Assembly (NCBI GenBank): GCA_021234155.1
Contig: JAJEKV010000005.1
Coordinates: 5,644,952 to 5,708,951 of the forward strand
Direction: 5' to 3'
Length of the DNA: 64,000 bases
DNA from: Isoetes taiwanensis
Lineage: Eukaryota; Streptophyta; Lycopodiopsida; Isoetales; Isoetaceae
Shown here: piece by piece, positions 32,354 to 42,890 of the stretch
Numbering within the stretch: the first letter of the stretch is position 1
Layout: every line of letters starts with the position of its first letter
The notes under the pieces: model-generated
The model's database searches: none
Told to the model about the DNA's origin: nothing
The model's input: the letters and a program-made list of their open reading frames with translations, nothing else
Made by a program: the position numbers and the translations under genes

Positions 32354-34880
32354 CCCCTCAGCCAGCATTTATCAGTTTAATACCTATGGCATCTCGAAAA
32401 TATCCATGCTTACTTTTGGCCAATGCTTTTGTTAACATGTCTGCTTCTTGTTTAGCAGTAGGAATATATTGCAAATCAACTTCGCCTTCTACTACTTTCT
32501 CCCTTATAAAATGATAATGCAGATCAATATGCTTTGTTCTTGAGTGCAATACTGGATTTTTAGCAATTGCTATGCAACTTTTATTGTCACAATACAACTT
32601 TGTTGGGCAGTTTTGTTTCTCTCCCAATTCCTGCAATAATCGCCTCAACCAAATTATTTCTCTGCTCGCCAATGAGGCAGACACGTACTCCGACTCAGCA
32701 CTTGACATAGCCACACAATTTTGCTTTTTGCTACACCAAGAAATCATTGCACCATTAAGTTTACACAAGTATCCTGTTGTGGACTTTCGTTCATCAAGGT
32801 CTCCTGCCCAATCCGCATCTATATAACCAGTCAATTCCGCATAGCCAACTACTTTAGGATTACTGTCAAAGCTTTTAGCGTAGCAAATACCATGGTGCAT
32901 CGTACCTTTCAAGTACCTAAGAATACGCTTAGCAGCAACCCAATGTTCCCATCCTGGATTATTCAAATATCTATTCAACAAATTTACACCAAATGCAATA
33001 TCCGGACTCGTGGCATTTGCCACGTAAAGCAAACTTCCGATAAGTTCCCTATATGGTATTCCTTGCATTTTCTTTTTTCTCCTCTTCAGTTATCGGGGAC
33101 AAATCTCCAGAAATTCTCTTACTAACCACAAGAGGAGTCGGCACTGGTTTACATTCACCCATAGAAAAAGTATCCAACATCTTCTTAACATACTGCACTT
33201 GTGTTAAAGCCAATTCTCCAGTTTGTCTATCTCTATAAACCTCCATGCCCAAAAGTTTTTTTAGTTTACCAAGATCACTCATCTGAAATCTAGCTCTCAA
33301 CACATTTTTGCACTCATCCATAAACTTTCTGTCACTAGCACTCATAATACAATCATCTACATACAATGCTATGATGCAAAATTTATCATCTACCCTTTTA
33401 ATGTAGAGATTACCTTCACTTTGCAACTTTTCAACCCCTGCGATAACAGAAAGCTATTCATGCATATGTACCACTGTCTAGCTGCTTGCCTAAGCCCATA
33501 CATTGCCTTTTTCAATTTGCAGACCTTATTTCCTTGCACCTCAAATCCGACTGATTGCTCCATATAAATCTCCTCTTCTAAATCCCCATTGAGAAAAGCC
33601 GTTTTTACAACCCTATGGTCGAGCTCTAAATCATGCTCAACTGCTATAGCAATCAAAGCCCGCAAACTTGTTAGTTTAAACAATAGGGGAAAAGGTGTCA
33701 TGATAATCTTTATCAGCTTCTTGAGTAAATCCTCGAGCCACCAATCTCGCTTTATATCTTTCAATGTTTCCATCAGCTCCCTTTTTTATTTTAAAGATCC
33801 ATTTACATCCTACCACATTTTTACCTTTTGGCCTAGGTGTGAGATCATAGGTACCTGTCTGCTTGAACGACTCGAGTTCTTCTTGCATGGCTTTTCTCCA
33901 CTTGTCTGCACTAGGAGAATTGACAGCTTCATCATAAGTTTCAGGCTCTTTAACACACAGCATTGCTGGCCGTTGCTCCTGCGTGCTTCTTCCAAGTTCA
34001 TAGGCTTCAAATTTCTTTGGAAGTCTGCATACCTCCGAAGTGCTCCTCCCATGCTCATCTCTTCCATACTTCGATATATCAATCGGAGCTTCTTGTTTCA
34101 GCCTTTCTGCATCAGTTTTGCGGCTTTGAACTTGAATTTCTTCTACTGACTGTTGTTCTTCCACAGTAATATCTTCTATACCATTCTCTCCCTCTTCTAC
34201 TACATGTTCTTCTGTGTCAGTACTTCCTATTTCTATAGGGCTTTCCATACCTCCATCTTGTACTTGAATTCCTGTTGCATTTTCATCATCATCTTCATCG
34301 TCAAACCATCCCTCTGGTGCCCAGGGCTGCACTTTCTCTTTTTCTTCTGATACATCACTTTTAATTGCCCTATCTTTATAAAATTTAGTCTCGTCAAATA
34401 CCACATCCCGACTTATATAAATTTTCCTAGTTTTAGGATCATATAGTCTGTACCCTTGGTCCTCATACCCAACCAAATATGTTTCTATGCTACGATCATC
34501 TAGTTTGGACCGCAACTCTTCTGGCACATGCATATACCCTAAACAACCATATGCACGCAGTCTCTTTACAGATTGTTTTCTACCAGACCATACCTCTTCA
34601 GGGATTCTTCCTTGGATACCAGCAGACGGCAATTTATTTTGAATGTAACATGCAGCCTGAACCGCTTCTGCCCAGAGATAGTTAGGCAACCCTGCATGTT
34701 TTAACATAGATCTTACCGCATTCATAAGTGTCCTATAAGTGGCGTATATCTGCACGTAAATTGACGTCTAATCCCTTTCTCACGACAAAACTGCATGAAT
34801 GCCCCAGACATATATTCTCCCCCTGAATCTGAGCGCAAGCGTGTCAACTTCCTAAACGTCTCTCGTTCAGCTTCTGCCCA
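32354..34880 (-). mobile_element. Ty1/copia retrotransposon pol, 5'-truncated and frame-broken
   Basis: Reading the minus strand: the end of the integrase core (LRSDSGGEYMSGAF near 34830, then MLKHAGLPNYLWAEAV), then AYGCLGYMHVPEELRSKLD, then the reverse transcriptase (WIFKIKKGADGNIERYKARL, LYVDDCIMSASD near 33360) and the RNase H (YIDADWAGDLDERKSTTGY, ending NAG stop at 32358). Gag, protease and the first part of the integrase are missing. Frames change near 33690, 33420 and 33060, so no polyprotein can be made. YVDD is the catalytic reverse transcriptase motif. The element stops abruptly at about 34880 at a short tandem repeat, beyond which lies ParB-like gene sequence. Confidence 0.9.
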
Positions 34881-34950
34881 TCCACTAATACTGCTCATCC
34901 ACTAATACTGCCCATCCACTAATACTTCTGCCCATCCACTAATACTGCTG
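34872..34950. repeat. Short tandem repeat at the copia junction
   Basis: CCATCCACTAATACTG recurs four times at 16-26 bp intervals between the truncated integrase and the ParB-like locus. It marks the breakpoint where the copia element loses its 5' half. Confidence 0.85.
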
Positions 34951-36480
34951 GCGAACATAAGCATTAAGTTTTTCGTAAATATGGGATGAACTTGCCTCAA
35001 GGTAGCTATGTCCTGAAATGGTAGTTTCTTCACATCCTTTAAGTGTCTCAGAAGGGCACACTCCATTGTTCCAATTTTCTTGAGCTCAAGGGCCCTCACC
35101 TTCATGGTACATCTACCTGTATAATCTTTACGGCCCTTGAGGAAAGCAGGTCTAGAGGATGCATGGACTTCAAGGGGCAACAAGAGTTGTTGATGAAAAG
35201 CCTTAGCCTATCTTTGACTTCAATTTTATCCCCCTTCTCATCCTTTGATCGATCTTCATAAAACAACTGCGCGACCTTTGTGCACATAGACCAGGTTTGA
35301 TCGTCCAGGTAAACAAAATAGTCATAGTCACGCATAGTTGCTTTCTTCAGTATTTGGAGTGCCACGGCCACCCAATCCTAAAAGGCACAGAAAGCATTAG
35401 GGAAGGCAAGAAAACAAGCATGCAAAAAACACTAATTGTGTAATCAAAGTTGCCTCTCCAAATGCCAAATTGGGCGCTCGCACAATTTCTTTCGAGAGGG
35501 CAGGCTTAGACGTCAACAAGAAAGGTTGAAGTATACTTACAGAATAAGGTCCACCAAGGGACTGTCCGCACTTGCCCTTCTTCGGCTTCCCGTAAAATGC
35601 CTATTGGTTTCGAAGCTGTTGAACTTCTTGAAAGAAAACTTCTTCATGTATAGTCTTCTTTGTAATGTCATTATTCTCTTGGCTCACCCGAACGTACTCA
35701 GTGGCTGTAAGATTTCCTGCTAGCATTCGGCATTTCTTTTTGGCGTAAAAAAAAGAATATGAGTTATGCCAGATGCTTTCTTTTAGGCGGCCATGCCAAA
35801 GCTTGAGTAACAAGCAGTTGAGCTACTGTTGTGTTATGGTTTCCATTTACAATCCAGAACTCTGCATCTTTCAAATCTATGGCCTTTTTCCACTTTATGG
35901 CTCGTTCGATCTCTGGGTCGAAGAGCACGACATCAGCACAGGGAGGGTGCATCTGATGGCTGATAAATATTCATACATAATGTCCAAGTGCTCTGCACTG
36001 ATGACCCTACATGTCATATTTGCCGGGGCTTTGTGCATCTTGAACACATCGATCTCAATCTCAAAGCCGATCCCTAGAGAGTAAATTCTCTCTCTGTGCT
36101 TGACGTTCACAACGTCACTCTGAGACAATTCATGCCTGTCGTTTGTAGATGGCATGACCTTCACAATCTGCGTTGCTAGTCTCCCTCTCCGAACCATGCA
36201 AGCTCTCGGGTGGAGTGGCCCGTTTGTGTCTCTTGGAGGACGAACCAATAACGGGTTGTCCTTTACGCTTACCTGCTTCCTCTTTAAGAGGACTTTCCCT
36301 CTTCTACACCGGGTTCAGGCGACCTTGGTGATCTCGACATTCCACCCAAGGGAAGCTTAGGGGTAGCTTGAATCGGATTAACCTTAACAGGCGTCCTAGA
36401 CTTCTTTGACACCGTTGGCATCTCCACGGCAGCTTTTTCTGACTCAACCTTCTTCGAACCCTCGTATCTGGACTTTAGCC
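34950..36480 (-). pseudogene. Second ParB-like locus, broken; methyltransferase part absent
   Basis: Minus-strand order: a Ser/Pro/Lys-rich linker (SRSPRSPEPGVEEG near 36300), GFEIEIDVFKMHKAPANMTC, VLFDPEIERAIKWKKAIDLK, WIVNGNHNTTVAQLLV (near 35840), then LTATEYVRVSQENNDI (near 35690). A consensus intron follows (35378-35540), then YFVYLDDQTWSMCTKVAQLF and a charged end with KKIGTMECALLRHLKDVKKL. The G-N-H plus L-T-x-x-E...N pattern, the preceding F-D-P-x-I and the following linker run parallel to the locus at 2.9-5.2 kb. The methyltransferase exons are not seen; copia sequence occupies their expected place. Frameshifts occur near 36000, 35770 and 35190. Homology to the first locus is inferred from motif order, not from an alignment. 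Confidence 0.55.
35467..35489. repeat. Intronic copy of the GC-rich palindrome
   Basis: AAATTGGGCGCTCGCACAAT plus TT lies inside the intron 35378-35540 of the second ParB-like locus. It is the same core as the units of the 36.5-37.3 kb array, so that palindrome family occurs both upstream of and within this gene. Confidence 0.75.
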
Positions 36481-36499
36481 ATTTAGTATCATAAACTTT

Positions 36500-37312
36500 A
36501 GATTAAACTGGGCGCCCGCCCAATTTGCTCAAGGGGGCATGCTTTGGAAAGAAAATAATTAGGGTCCCCCCTGGGGCCATATTGGGCACCCACCCAATTT
36601 GTCCAGAGGATGGAAGTTATATGCAAGGTTGCTGGTCCCATCCTGGGACAAACTGGGCGCCTAATTTAGCTTCCCCGGGGGGGAGGGGATTATATGCAAG
36701 GTTGCTGGTCCCATCTTGGGACAAACTAATTTGCTAATGCGCAGTCAAGGTCCCCCTGAGGCCAAATTGGGTGCCCGCCCAAATTTGCTTAAGTTAGTGG
36801 GCATCTAGGAAGAGCCCAGTCAAGATCCCCCCTGGGACCAAATTGGGCGTCCGCCCCATTTGCTCGAGGGGGATGAAGTTATATGCAAGGTTGCTGGTTC
36901 CCTCTTGGGCCGAACTGGGCGCCCGGCCAATTTGGTCAAGGGGACATGCATTGGAAAGAGCCCAACGATGTATCCCCTGGGGCCAAATTGGGCACCCGTC
37001 CAATTTGCTAATGGGGGCAGGCTCTGGAAAGAACCCAGTCAGAGTCCCCTGACGCCAAATTGGGTGCCCGCCCAATTTGCTAATGGGGCCGTCTGGAAAG
37101 AACCCAGTCAGGGTCCCCCTGAGGCCAAATTGGGCGCCCACCCAATTTGCTCAAGGGGGCATGCTTTAGGAAGAGTTCAGTCAGGGTTTCCCCAGGACCA
37201 AATTGGGCGCCCACCCAATTTGCTCGAGGGGGATGAAGTTATATGCAAGGTTGCTAGTTCAATCTTAGGACAAAATGGGGCGCCCGCCCAATTTGCTCAA
37301 GGGATCACAGCA
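36500..37312. repeat. GC-rich palindromic array, about 11 cores at about 73-bp spacing
   Basis: The core is AAATTGGGC-GCCC-GCCCAATTT (an interrupted palindrome) with point changes. Core starts fall near 36510, 36584, 36655, 36769, 36845, 36917, 36990, 37062, 37132, 37205 and 37277, i.e. steps of 70-76 except one irregular stretch around a decayed core near 36726. Two types of linker alternate. One contains CTTTGGAAAGAGCCCAGTCA, the other GAAGTTATATGCAAGGTTGC. The array lies directly upstream of the minus-strand ParB-like locus. ORFs through it are by-products of the repeat. Confidence 0.9.
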
Positions 37313-38602
37313 GGTCCACCTTATGTTTAGGATCTTTAGGATGTGGCACTATCTATCAAGCAGGCGCTAAGAGAAGACAATATGTAAGCAAGGCCAAATC
37401 AATATAAAACAAAGAGTCATGTTTACCTTTGCCTCCCATTCGTGGGCCGAGATGCCATCAACAGGTACGAATCGTCTGCAAGAAAACCTGCGCCAAGGCT
37501 ACAGGGACATGAAGGCGACAAGCGATCAAGAGAAGAAGGCGCAAAGAGGAAAGTGACAAGAGGATGACGAGAAGAAGGCGCCAAGACTACAGAGATCCGA
37601 AGGCGACAAAGGCGATCAGCAGCAGAAGGCGCCAAGGCTACAGGGAGAATGCAGAAAATTCCAAAACTGTAGTCGAAAATAAGAAAGAGCTTTAAAGGGG
37701 CCATGCATGGGGCCTTCATGCATGCATGACAAGTGTCGTGCCTAAACTAAATGGACCTTTTAAAAAAAATGGACCATTTCAATAAATAATTAAATGTGGA
37801 CCTCCTTGTTAAATGCACATGAAATTCGAATTTCAAAATATCCCATTTAATGCAATTTATCCATGCCATGTGGTGCGCTTGACAAGTGGGCCCACCCTGG
37901 GGGATCCTCCCACCCTCCCCTAATACATTATTCAAATTTAGGCGGGAAATTTTGTTTTCAAATTTAGGGGGAAAATTCTTTTCAAATTTCGGGGGAAAAT
38001 TTCTTTTTAAATGTAAATGCATATCCATCCTTTCGGTTTCCACGTATTACTCTGCTTGGCCAAACAAGAATCTCCAAGGTGCCGACCATCTTCAGCGCTT
38101 ACAATCCATGGCGAGTCAATCTCCAAAGGTTTGTGTAGTTCAAATGTTTTTATTCCCCAAAGCTTGATGCTTATTTGCCTTAAAATTAGTCTTAAGGGCA
38201 ATATATGTTCTTATTCAAATTCATGCCTCTTCATTCACGCCTCTTCATATGTATTGTAAAGAAGTTGCCATGTTAACCAAGATGAGCTCAAAAAATTACC
38301 GCTATGAGTTGCTCGAATAGGGTTACAGGGTTTGCTAGCCTGAAAGTGCACACAGGATGAACAGTTGGATTGGGTTTGAAACTCACGTCTGGAGATTGGC
38401 ATTTAACATCCACAGTCAGGGTTATAGGTCCCCTGCTTGATTGTACAATCTTGTATGTGTGCACGATGGTGTGCAGAGCATGTGTGCATGCTGGTGTACA
38501 GTGCATGTGTACAGTGCCTGCTGGTCCCCCCTCCCCCCTCCCCCCCTCCACAAGTTGACCTTGACCTGGAATCCTTCGATGATGATGTGCAAGCAAGGAC
38601 CC

Positions 38603-38637
<35 letters not shown>

Positions 38638-38769
38638 AAAAAGGGGGCGGGCGCCCAAGGCATCCAAGTTCACCTGGATTCCTTCCATGATGATGTGCAA
38701 GTAAAACCTCAACTCATTGCAATAGTCCGGAACTTTATATGAGGGGTACTGAGGAAGATGTTGTGACTA
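37313..38769. other. Intergenic, low-complexity tracts
   Basis: No gene. About 37440-37640 is A/G-rich with repeated GAAGGCG text. About 38520-38555 is a C-rich tract. A run of about 30 A lies at about 38606-38634. A segment with GATGATGATGTGCAAG (38579) and ATGATGATGTGCAAG (38686) is duplicated on either side of the A run. Confidence 0.6.
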
Positions 38770-40016
38770 AGGTGGCTTGGTCAAAAGGGCAGGTGGTCTA
38801 CGTATGATCGACTTCTTACTGCAGAGCAAAGTCCTTATTTCAAAGTTCATTTGGAGACTCCTGAATGGTGAAGATGGCTCTCCTGGTTTATGCCTTCTTA
38901 GACAAGCTCTTGGTCACTGTATTCCTCTAGGCAAGTATTATTTCATCCTCTGCAACCTTTTCCAAATGCGTCTCCATTTCTGCATAGATTGTTGACAGCA
39001 TAGGATATAGTCAAATACCATCCACACTCTATTGGATACTCCATGCTGGTGGGCACCATTGCCTCCCAATCCCTCAGCACCTCTATTGGCTGCATCAGTT
39101 CATCCCCTTAAACAGAGACGATAGGTTCTTGCAGGTGTTGTCTCTATTCAAGCATGGTATGAAGCTGATCGCCTATTGTCTTGGCCTGAATTTCAGGCAA
39201 AGTTCATGCTATCCCGTATGGGATGCTCTGTATGGGAGGTCACAAAAAATTTGCCTCTTATGGTGTAAGTTGATGTTACCAAAAGGGTGCCTTGGGACTG
39301 TCATGAAAATATTCTTAACGGCAAGCACTTTATCAAATCAGTATATCGCCTTCTTTTAGCACCACAACCCCGCCCGTTGCCAGATGGGTGGCGCCTACAG
39401 GTTCCATAGTGCACTATGCATCGTACATGGCGCTGGCTTCGGGATAAGTTGCTCCACCCTAAAGTTTCTATACTTTGGTGGCAAGTTATCCACAGGTGCC
39501 TACGTGTCAATGCCTTCCGACATCATTATGATCCTTACATATTGGCAATATGCCTGCTCTGCCTTTCAGACGTAGAGATTCTTGAACACTGTCTTTTTAA
39601 TTGTCCAGAGGTTCAGCCGGCGTGGCTACAAGGCTTTTTTAACAATGCATTGGACTGCCGATGCATCCTCTTGGCGTCCTATCCCAATGCATGCCCCCCA
39701 GCTAAACAAAGGGCATTCCATTTTGGTTCTGATTGGCTCTTGTGGTCGATATGGGAGCGTCGCAGACGCCACATTTTTAAGAGCACTTATTCATCTGCAC
39801 GTGGTGTTATTACGGTGGCCCAGAAAAAGATACCGATAGCTTAGTGTTCCTCCCTTGAGTCAAAAGTGACAAAATGTGTTTGGATTCAGTACCTTCAAAT
39901 TGATTCTTATCATTAGTCTTCTATTCTGGAGTAAGTACATTGTATTTCAGGCTCCTGCTCCTGTGGCATCTTTTTGTGCTACACAGTTAGATGAGACGTG
40001 TCCTTCCAAAAAAAAA
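38770..40016 (+). mobile_element. LINE 3' part, copy A (L1-type, poly(A)-tailed)
   Basis: Plus-strand frames give KRAGGLRMIDFLLQSKVLIS near 38790, a usual late reverse transcriptase motif. Then come KLLHPKVSILWWQVIHRCLR, CLLCLSDVEILEHCLFNCPE and LLWSIWERRRRHIF, the zinc-binding (zf-RVT) end. A 3' untranslated stretch ends with an A run at about 40007-40018. The 3' 740 bp is nearly the same as the minus-strand copy at 15190-15880. It is truncated at the 5' side and carries several frame changes. Confidence 0.85.
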
Positions 40017-40018
40017 AA

Positions 40019-40966
40019 ATAAGGTGTTGCGCACGAAGGGTTGCCCTCCGATGTTCCAAAGGGATGTGCGCATAGTCTTTGATGCATAGTGCCCGACCTA
40101 AGAATAAGTTCATGATCGTTTAACTTCGTTGATCTCAACAAAACTAATGTTAAACACAGATGTTACCTCCTCGTAACACATTAGTCCGGCTCAAAAATTA
40201 AAAGTTTTGCAAGATTTGGCACAGAAATCCAGCTTAATATGCTTTGCAAGTTGAAGCTCTGCTAAAAAACATATGCGGCAACAAGAAGCTTTGCTCAAAA
40301 ATATTTTGGTAACAAGAAGCTTTGCAGCAGGAAGTTTTGCTAGGTGTGTATATTGGCGACGACGGTTTGCTAGGTCTGATAAAAAAAAGGGGGGTGCCAC
40401 CGTACCAATCAGTGGGAAATTTTTGCATATAGATAGACGTATACTTAAACGTGAACACCATCTGCATAACTTCAGTAACAAAGCTTGTACATACTTGAAT
40501 GTATATATGCAAAGTTTTATATTCTTTGCGTTACTTTGATATACTGTACAATGAGTGTATTGTTCAACAAACTCTATTACCTGTGTATACTTTTGGATTT
40601 CTGAGCATGTATTAAATGATCCCTTAGATTGGAGCACAATATTATTGTCCTATACTTCAGGAAATTATGAATACTTTGAAAAAAATTTGTCCATGCTGAA
40701 TGTGTGTGTGGTTACATATTTTTAGTTATACTGCCATTTATTTAAGCATATAATTTGCTTCCTCTCGCTGGGTGCTTGACAAATTTTATGGCAAATCATG
40801 TGACAAGAGATGGTTTTGTATGTGTTTATAAAAGACAATAGAGACATCTTTTGTAGAACGACAAGCTTCTAGTGGTTAGTTCTGGAAGGGTTTTTCTCTA
40901 CTATGATACTTCTTTTCATTTGCCTCAGTTGTAGTACCGTACAAAGGACTAGAAGCACGTCCACAT
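40019..40966. other. Intergenic, no gene seen
   Basis: The minus ORF at 40191-40637 has no motif. Short repeats of AAGAAGCTTTG occur near 40280-40330. The 3' end of the neighbouring hydrolase gene starts at 40967. Confidence 0.5.
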
Positions 40967-41539
40967 TTATAACTTTGATCTTACATTCAAGAAGTCTTTC
41001 AAAAAGTTGAGGATGGAAGTATTCACTTCTTTGAATTGTTCCTCATGAATGAAGTGTGAACCTTTCAGTACTATTACACCCTTAAGCTGAGGCACATCTT
41101 TACTAAAACCACCATCATGAATGTAACGTTTGGCACCAGGGGTATGAAACACAGTATCACGATCTCCTACTATGTGTAGTACTAGAACCTGAACACCCTG
41201 ACCTGTCCAAGGTGCCATGAATTCCCAAGTCCTGCATTTACAAAGACAAAAGTTCAAATGCCATCAAGTAATGCTAATATTCACATAAAGCACTTACAAG
41301 TCTGTGGCTCTGTAGTAATTGAGTGGACCATTGAATCCTGTCCTTTCAAATTGCCTGGCATAACACTGAATTTCCTCTTCAGTAATCCAGGATGGCAAGT
41401 CATTAGGTGGGGATAACACATCACAAATTTCCTTGTCCACTGATGCAAGTAACAACCCTGATTTGCTGGTCAATATGAACTTTTTAAGAACAGTTGCAGT
41501 ATTAAAACGTGCAAAGTCTGCCTCAGCTCGACCTGGTTT
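40967..41539 (-). CDS. Epoxide hydrolase-like alpha/beta hydrolase, last two exons only
   Basis: Exon 41539-41298 reads KPGRAEADFARF at its start and LPSWITEEEIQCYARQFERT, GFNGPLNYYRA at its end. It is spliced at GTAAGT to exon 41231-40967, which contains TWEFMAPWTGQGV, IVGDRDTVFHTPG and VVLKGSHFIHEEQ-like text with the catalytic His. These are the cap and C-terminal blocks of plant soluble epoxide hydrolases, which open epoxides of fatty acids. The cap Tyr (NYYRA) and the charge-relay Asp (GDRD) are present. The two exons join in frame. The N-terminal exons with the HG-x-P and nucleophile Asp motifs are not seen within the next 1.1 kb upstream, and organelle-derived and LINE sequence lies beyond. 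The gene is therefore either truncated or has a very long intron. Confidence 0.8.
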
Positions 41540-42655
41540 CTGCATCATGTGTGAACACAAGAAATAGATGAGGTGCTGTTCTTCTACTGGTTAAGACAAT
41601 CATTTTACGAATTTGACAACAATATAGAAAATGACAAAAGGCATGCCAATTCTCTCAGATAGCAAATTGAGCCTACTATGGTATAAATAGAAGGAAAAAG
41701 CTCTATCACTTTATCAAATGAGCCCATTTACAACGCTTCCAATAAAGGCAATCCAACCACAAAATAAATATAGTAGAAAACTTGCAGTTTTAAGTTTTAC
41801 AATTCCCTAGTTTTTATGTAATACTTCTGCATTCAAACATCATTAAATCCTAGGCATATGTGCTTCATAAATAAGATACAAGGGTGCACAATCATTCTAT
41901 GATGGTCATAGCTGGAATTTGTAAGCCAGCCAGCAGATCACTCTATCTGCTAAAGCTTTTTCTGGACAGATCTGGTTTGTTATTTTAAGTTGGCAAAGTC
42001 CTTGGACAGAATCTGTTCCCATCTACTGGCCAACATTTCCAATTGGTGGCTCAATTTGCCCCAGTGAGGACCACCTAAACAATACTATCAAACTTATGAA
42101 ACTTATCCTTCTGGAAATTTCAGATTGGAGCTAAGAAATCTATGATGGTGTGGAAGTACTTCCATCAATATATTGACAGGTGGAGATTAAATTACTATGC
42201 CCTTTGGCAAACTCCAGGATAGCCTTTTTGGCTAGCAGCTTCAAGCACATCCGGAATAAAATGCAGAACAGAAATCATATAAAATGAAATATTCAATTTG
42301 GCCATGAATTTCCAACAGCCTTTTGCTACCTCCTTGCCATATAACCATTCATCTGCATATCATGGCATTTCAGCAGCTAGTGCATCATATATAAAGGATT
42401 GATTATGTACATTTATGTTCCTTCGTATCAGTGCTTTATGACTGGAGGTTGAATTGATTGTGTTCCTGCAGAAGCAACAGGATAATTTCCACTAACATGA
42501 GGATATCCTATTATCTGCAGATATAAGGAATTTGCTGCAGGTGGGTATAACGAATTTGCAGGAGCAATTGGATATTCTGGATAGTCCCCCTTCCTCACAT
42601 TACAGATATAGCATAAGATATAATTATGCCTTTTTTCTGCGTTGAGCGTTGCCCT
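41540..42655. other. Upstream flank or intron of the hydrolase gene
   Basis: No exon recognised on either strand. This may be the 5' part of a long intron, or unrelated DNA if the gene is truncated. Confidence 0.4.
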
Positions 42656-42657
42656 AA

Positions 42658-42890
42658 GATTTGAATTCCAATAAGACTGAAATAAAATGTTGGATTGAAC
42701 ATTTTTTTGATGTAAAAGTAATAGCTATGAATAGTCATCGACCTCCAAAAAAGAAGAGATATGTGAATTCTATAATAGAGCATCCAATTCGTTATAAACG
42801 AATGATTGTCACACTTCAACCCAGGAATTCTATTCCACTATTCTCGAAAAAATAAAATTATTTTTTATTCACTTATTAATATGGCCATCC
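42658..42890 (+). pseudogene. rpl23: Chloroplast rpl23 3' fragment in nuclear DNA (NUPT), ending at the rpl2 start
   Basis: The 64-codon frame 42661-42855 matches the C-terminal two thirds of plastid ribosomal protein L23: [41 protein letters not shown] and SIPLFSKK with the natural stop. As in chloroplast genomes, a short AT-rich spacer then leads to ATGGCCATCC, which would be the first codons of rpl2. The similarity stops there. The N-terminal third of rpl23 is missing. The reading frame is still open, which suggests a young transfer. It lacks plastid neighbours and sits against LINE sequence, so it is nuclear. Confidence 0.85.

Noticed and set aside
33589-34350. Plus-strand ORFs opposite the copia pol
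   Set aside because: Shadows of the minus-strand reverse transcriptase and integrase frames.
36794-37330. ORFs of 69-156 codons through the GC-rich array
   Set aside because: Repeat-driven frames on both strands without motifs outside the repeat.
38403-38742. Several ORFs with poly-Lys or poly-Phe runs
   Set aside because: They read through a C-rich tract and an A run of about 30; no conserved content.
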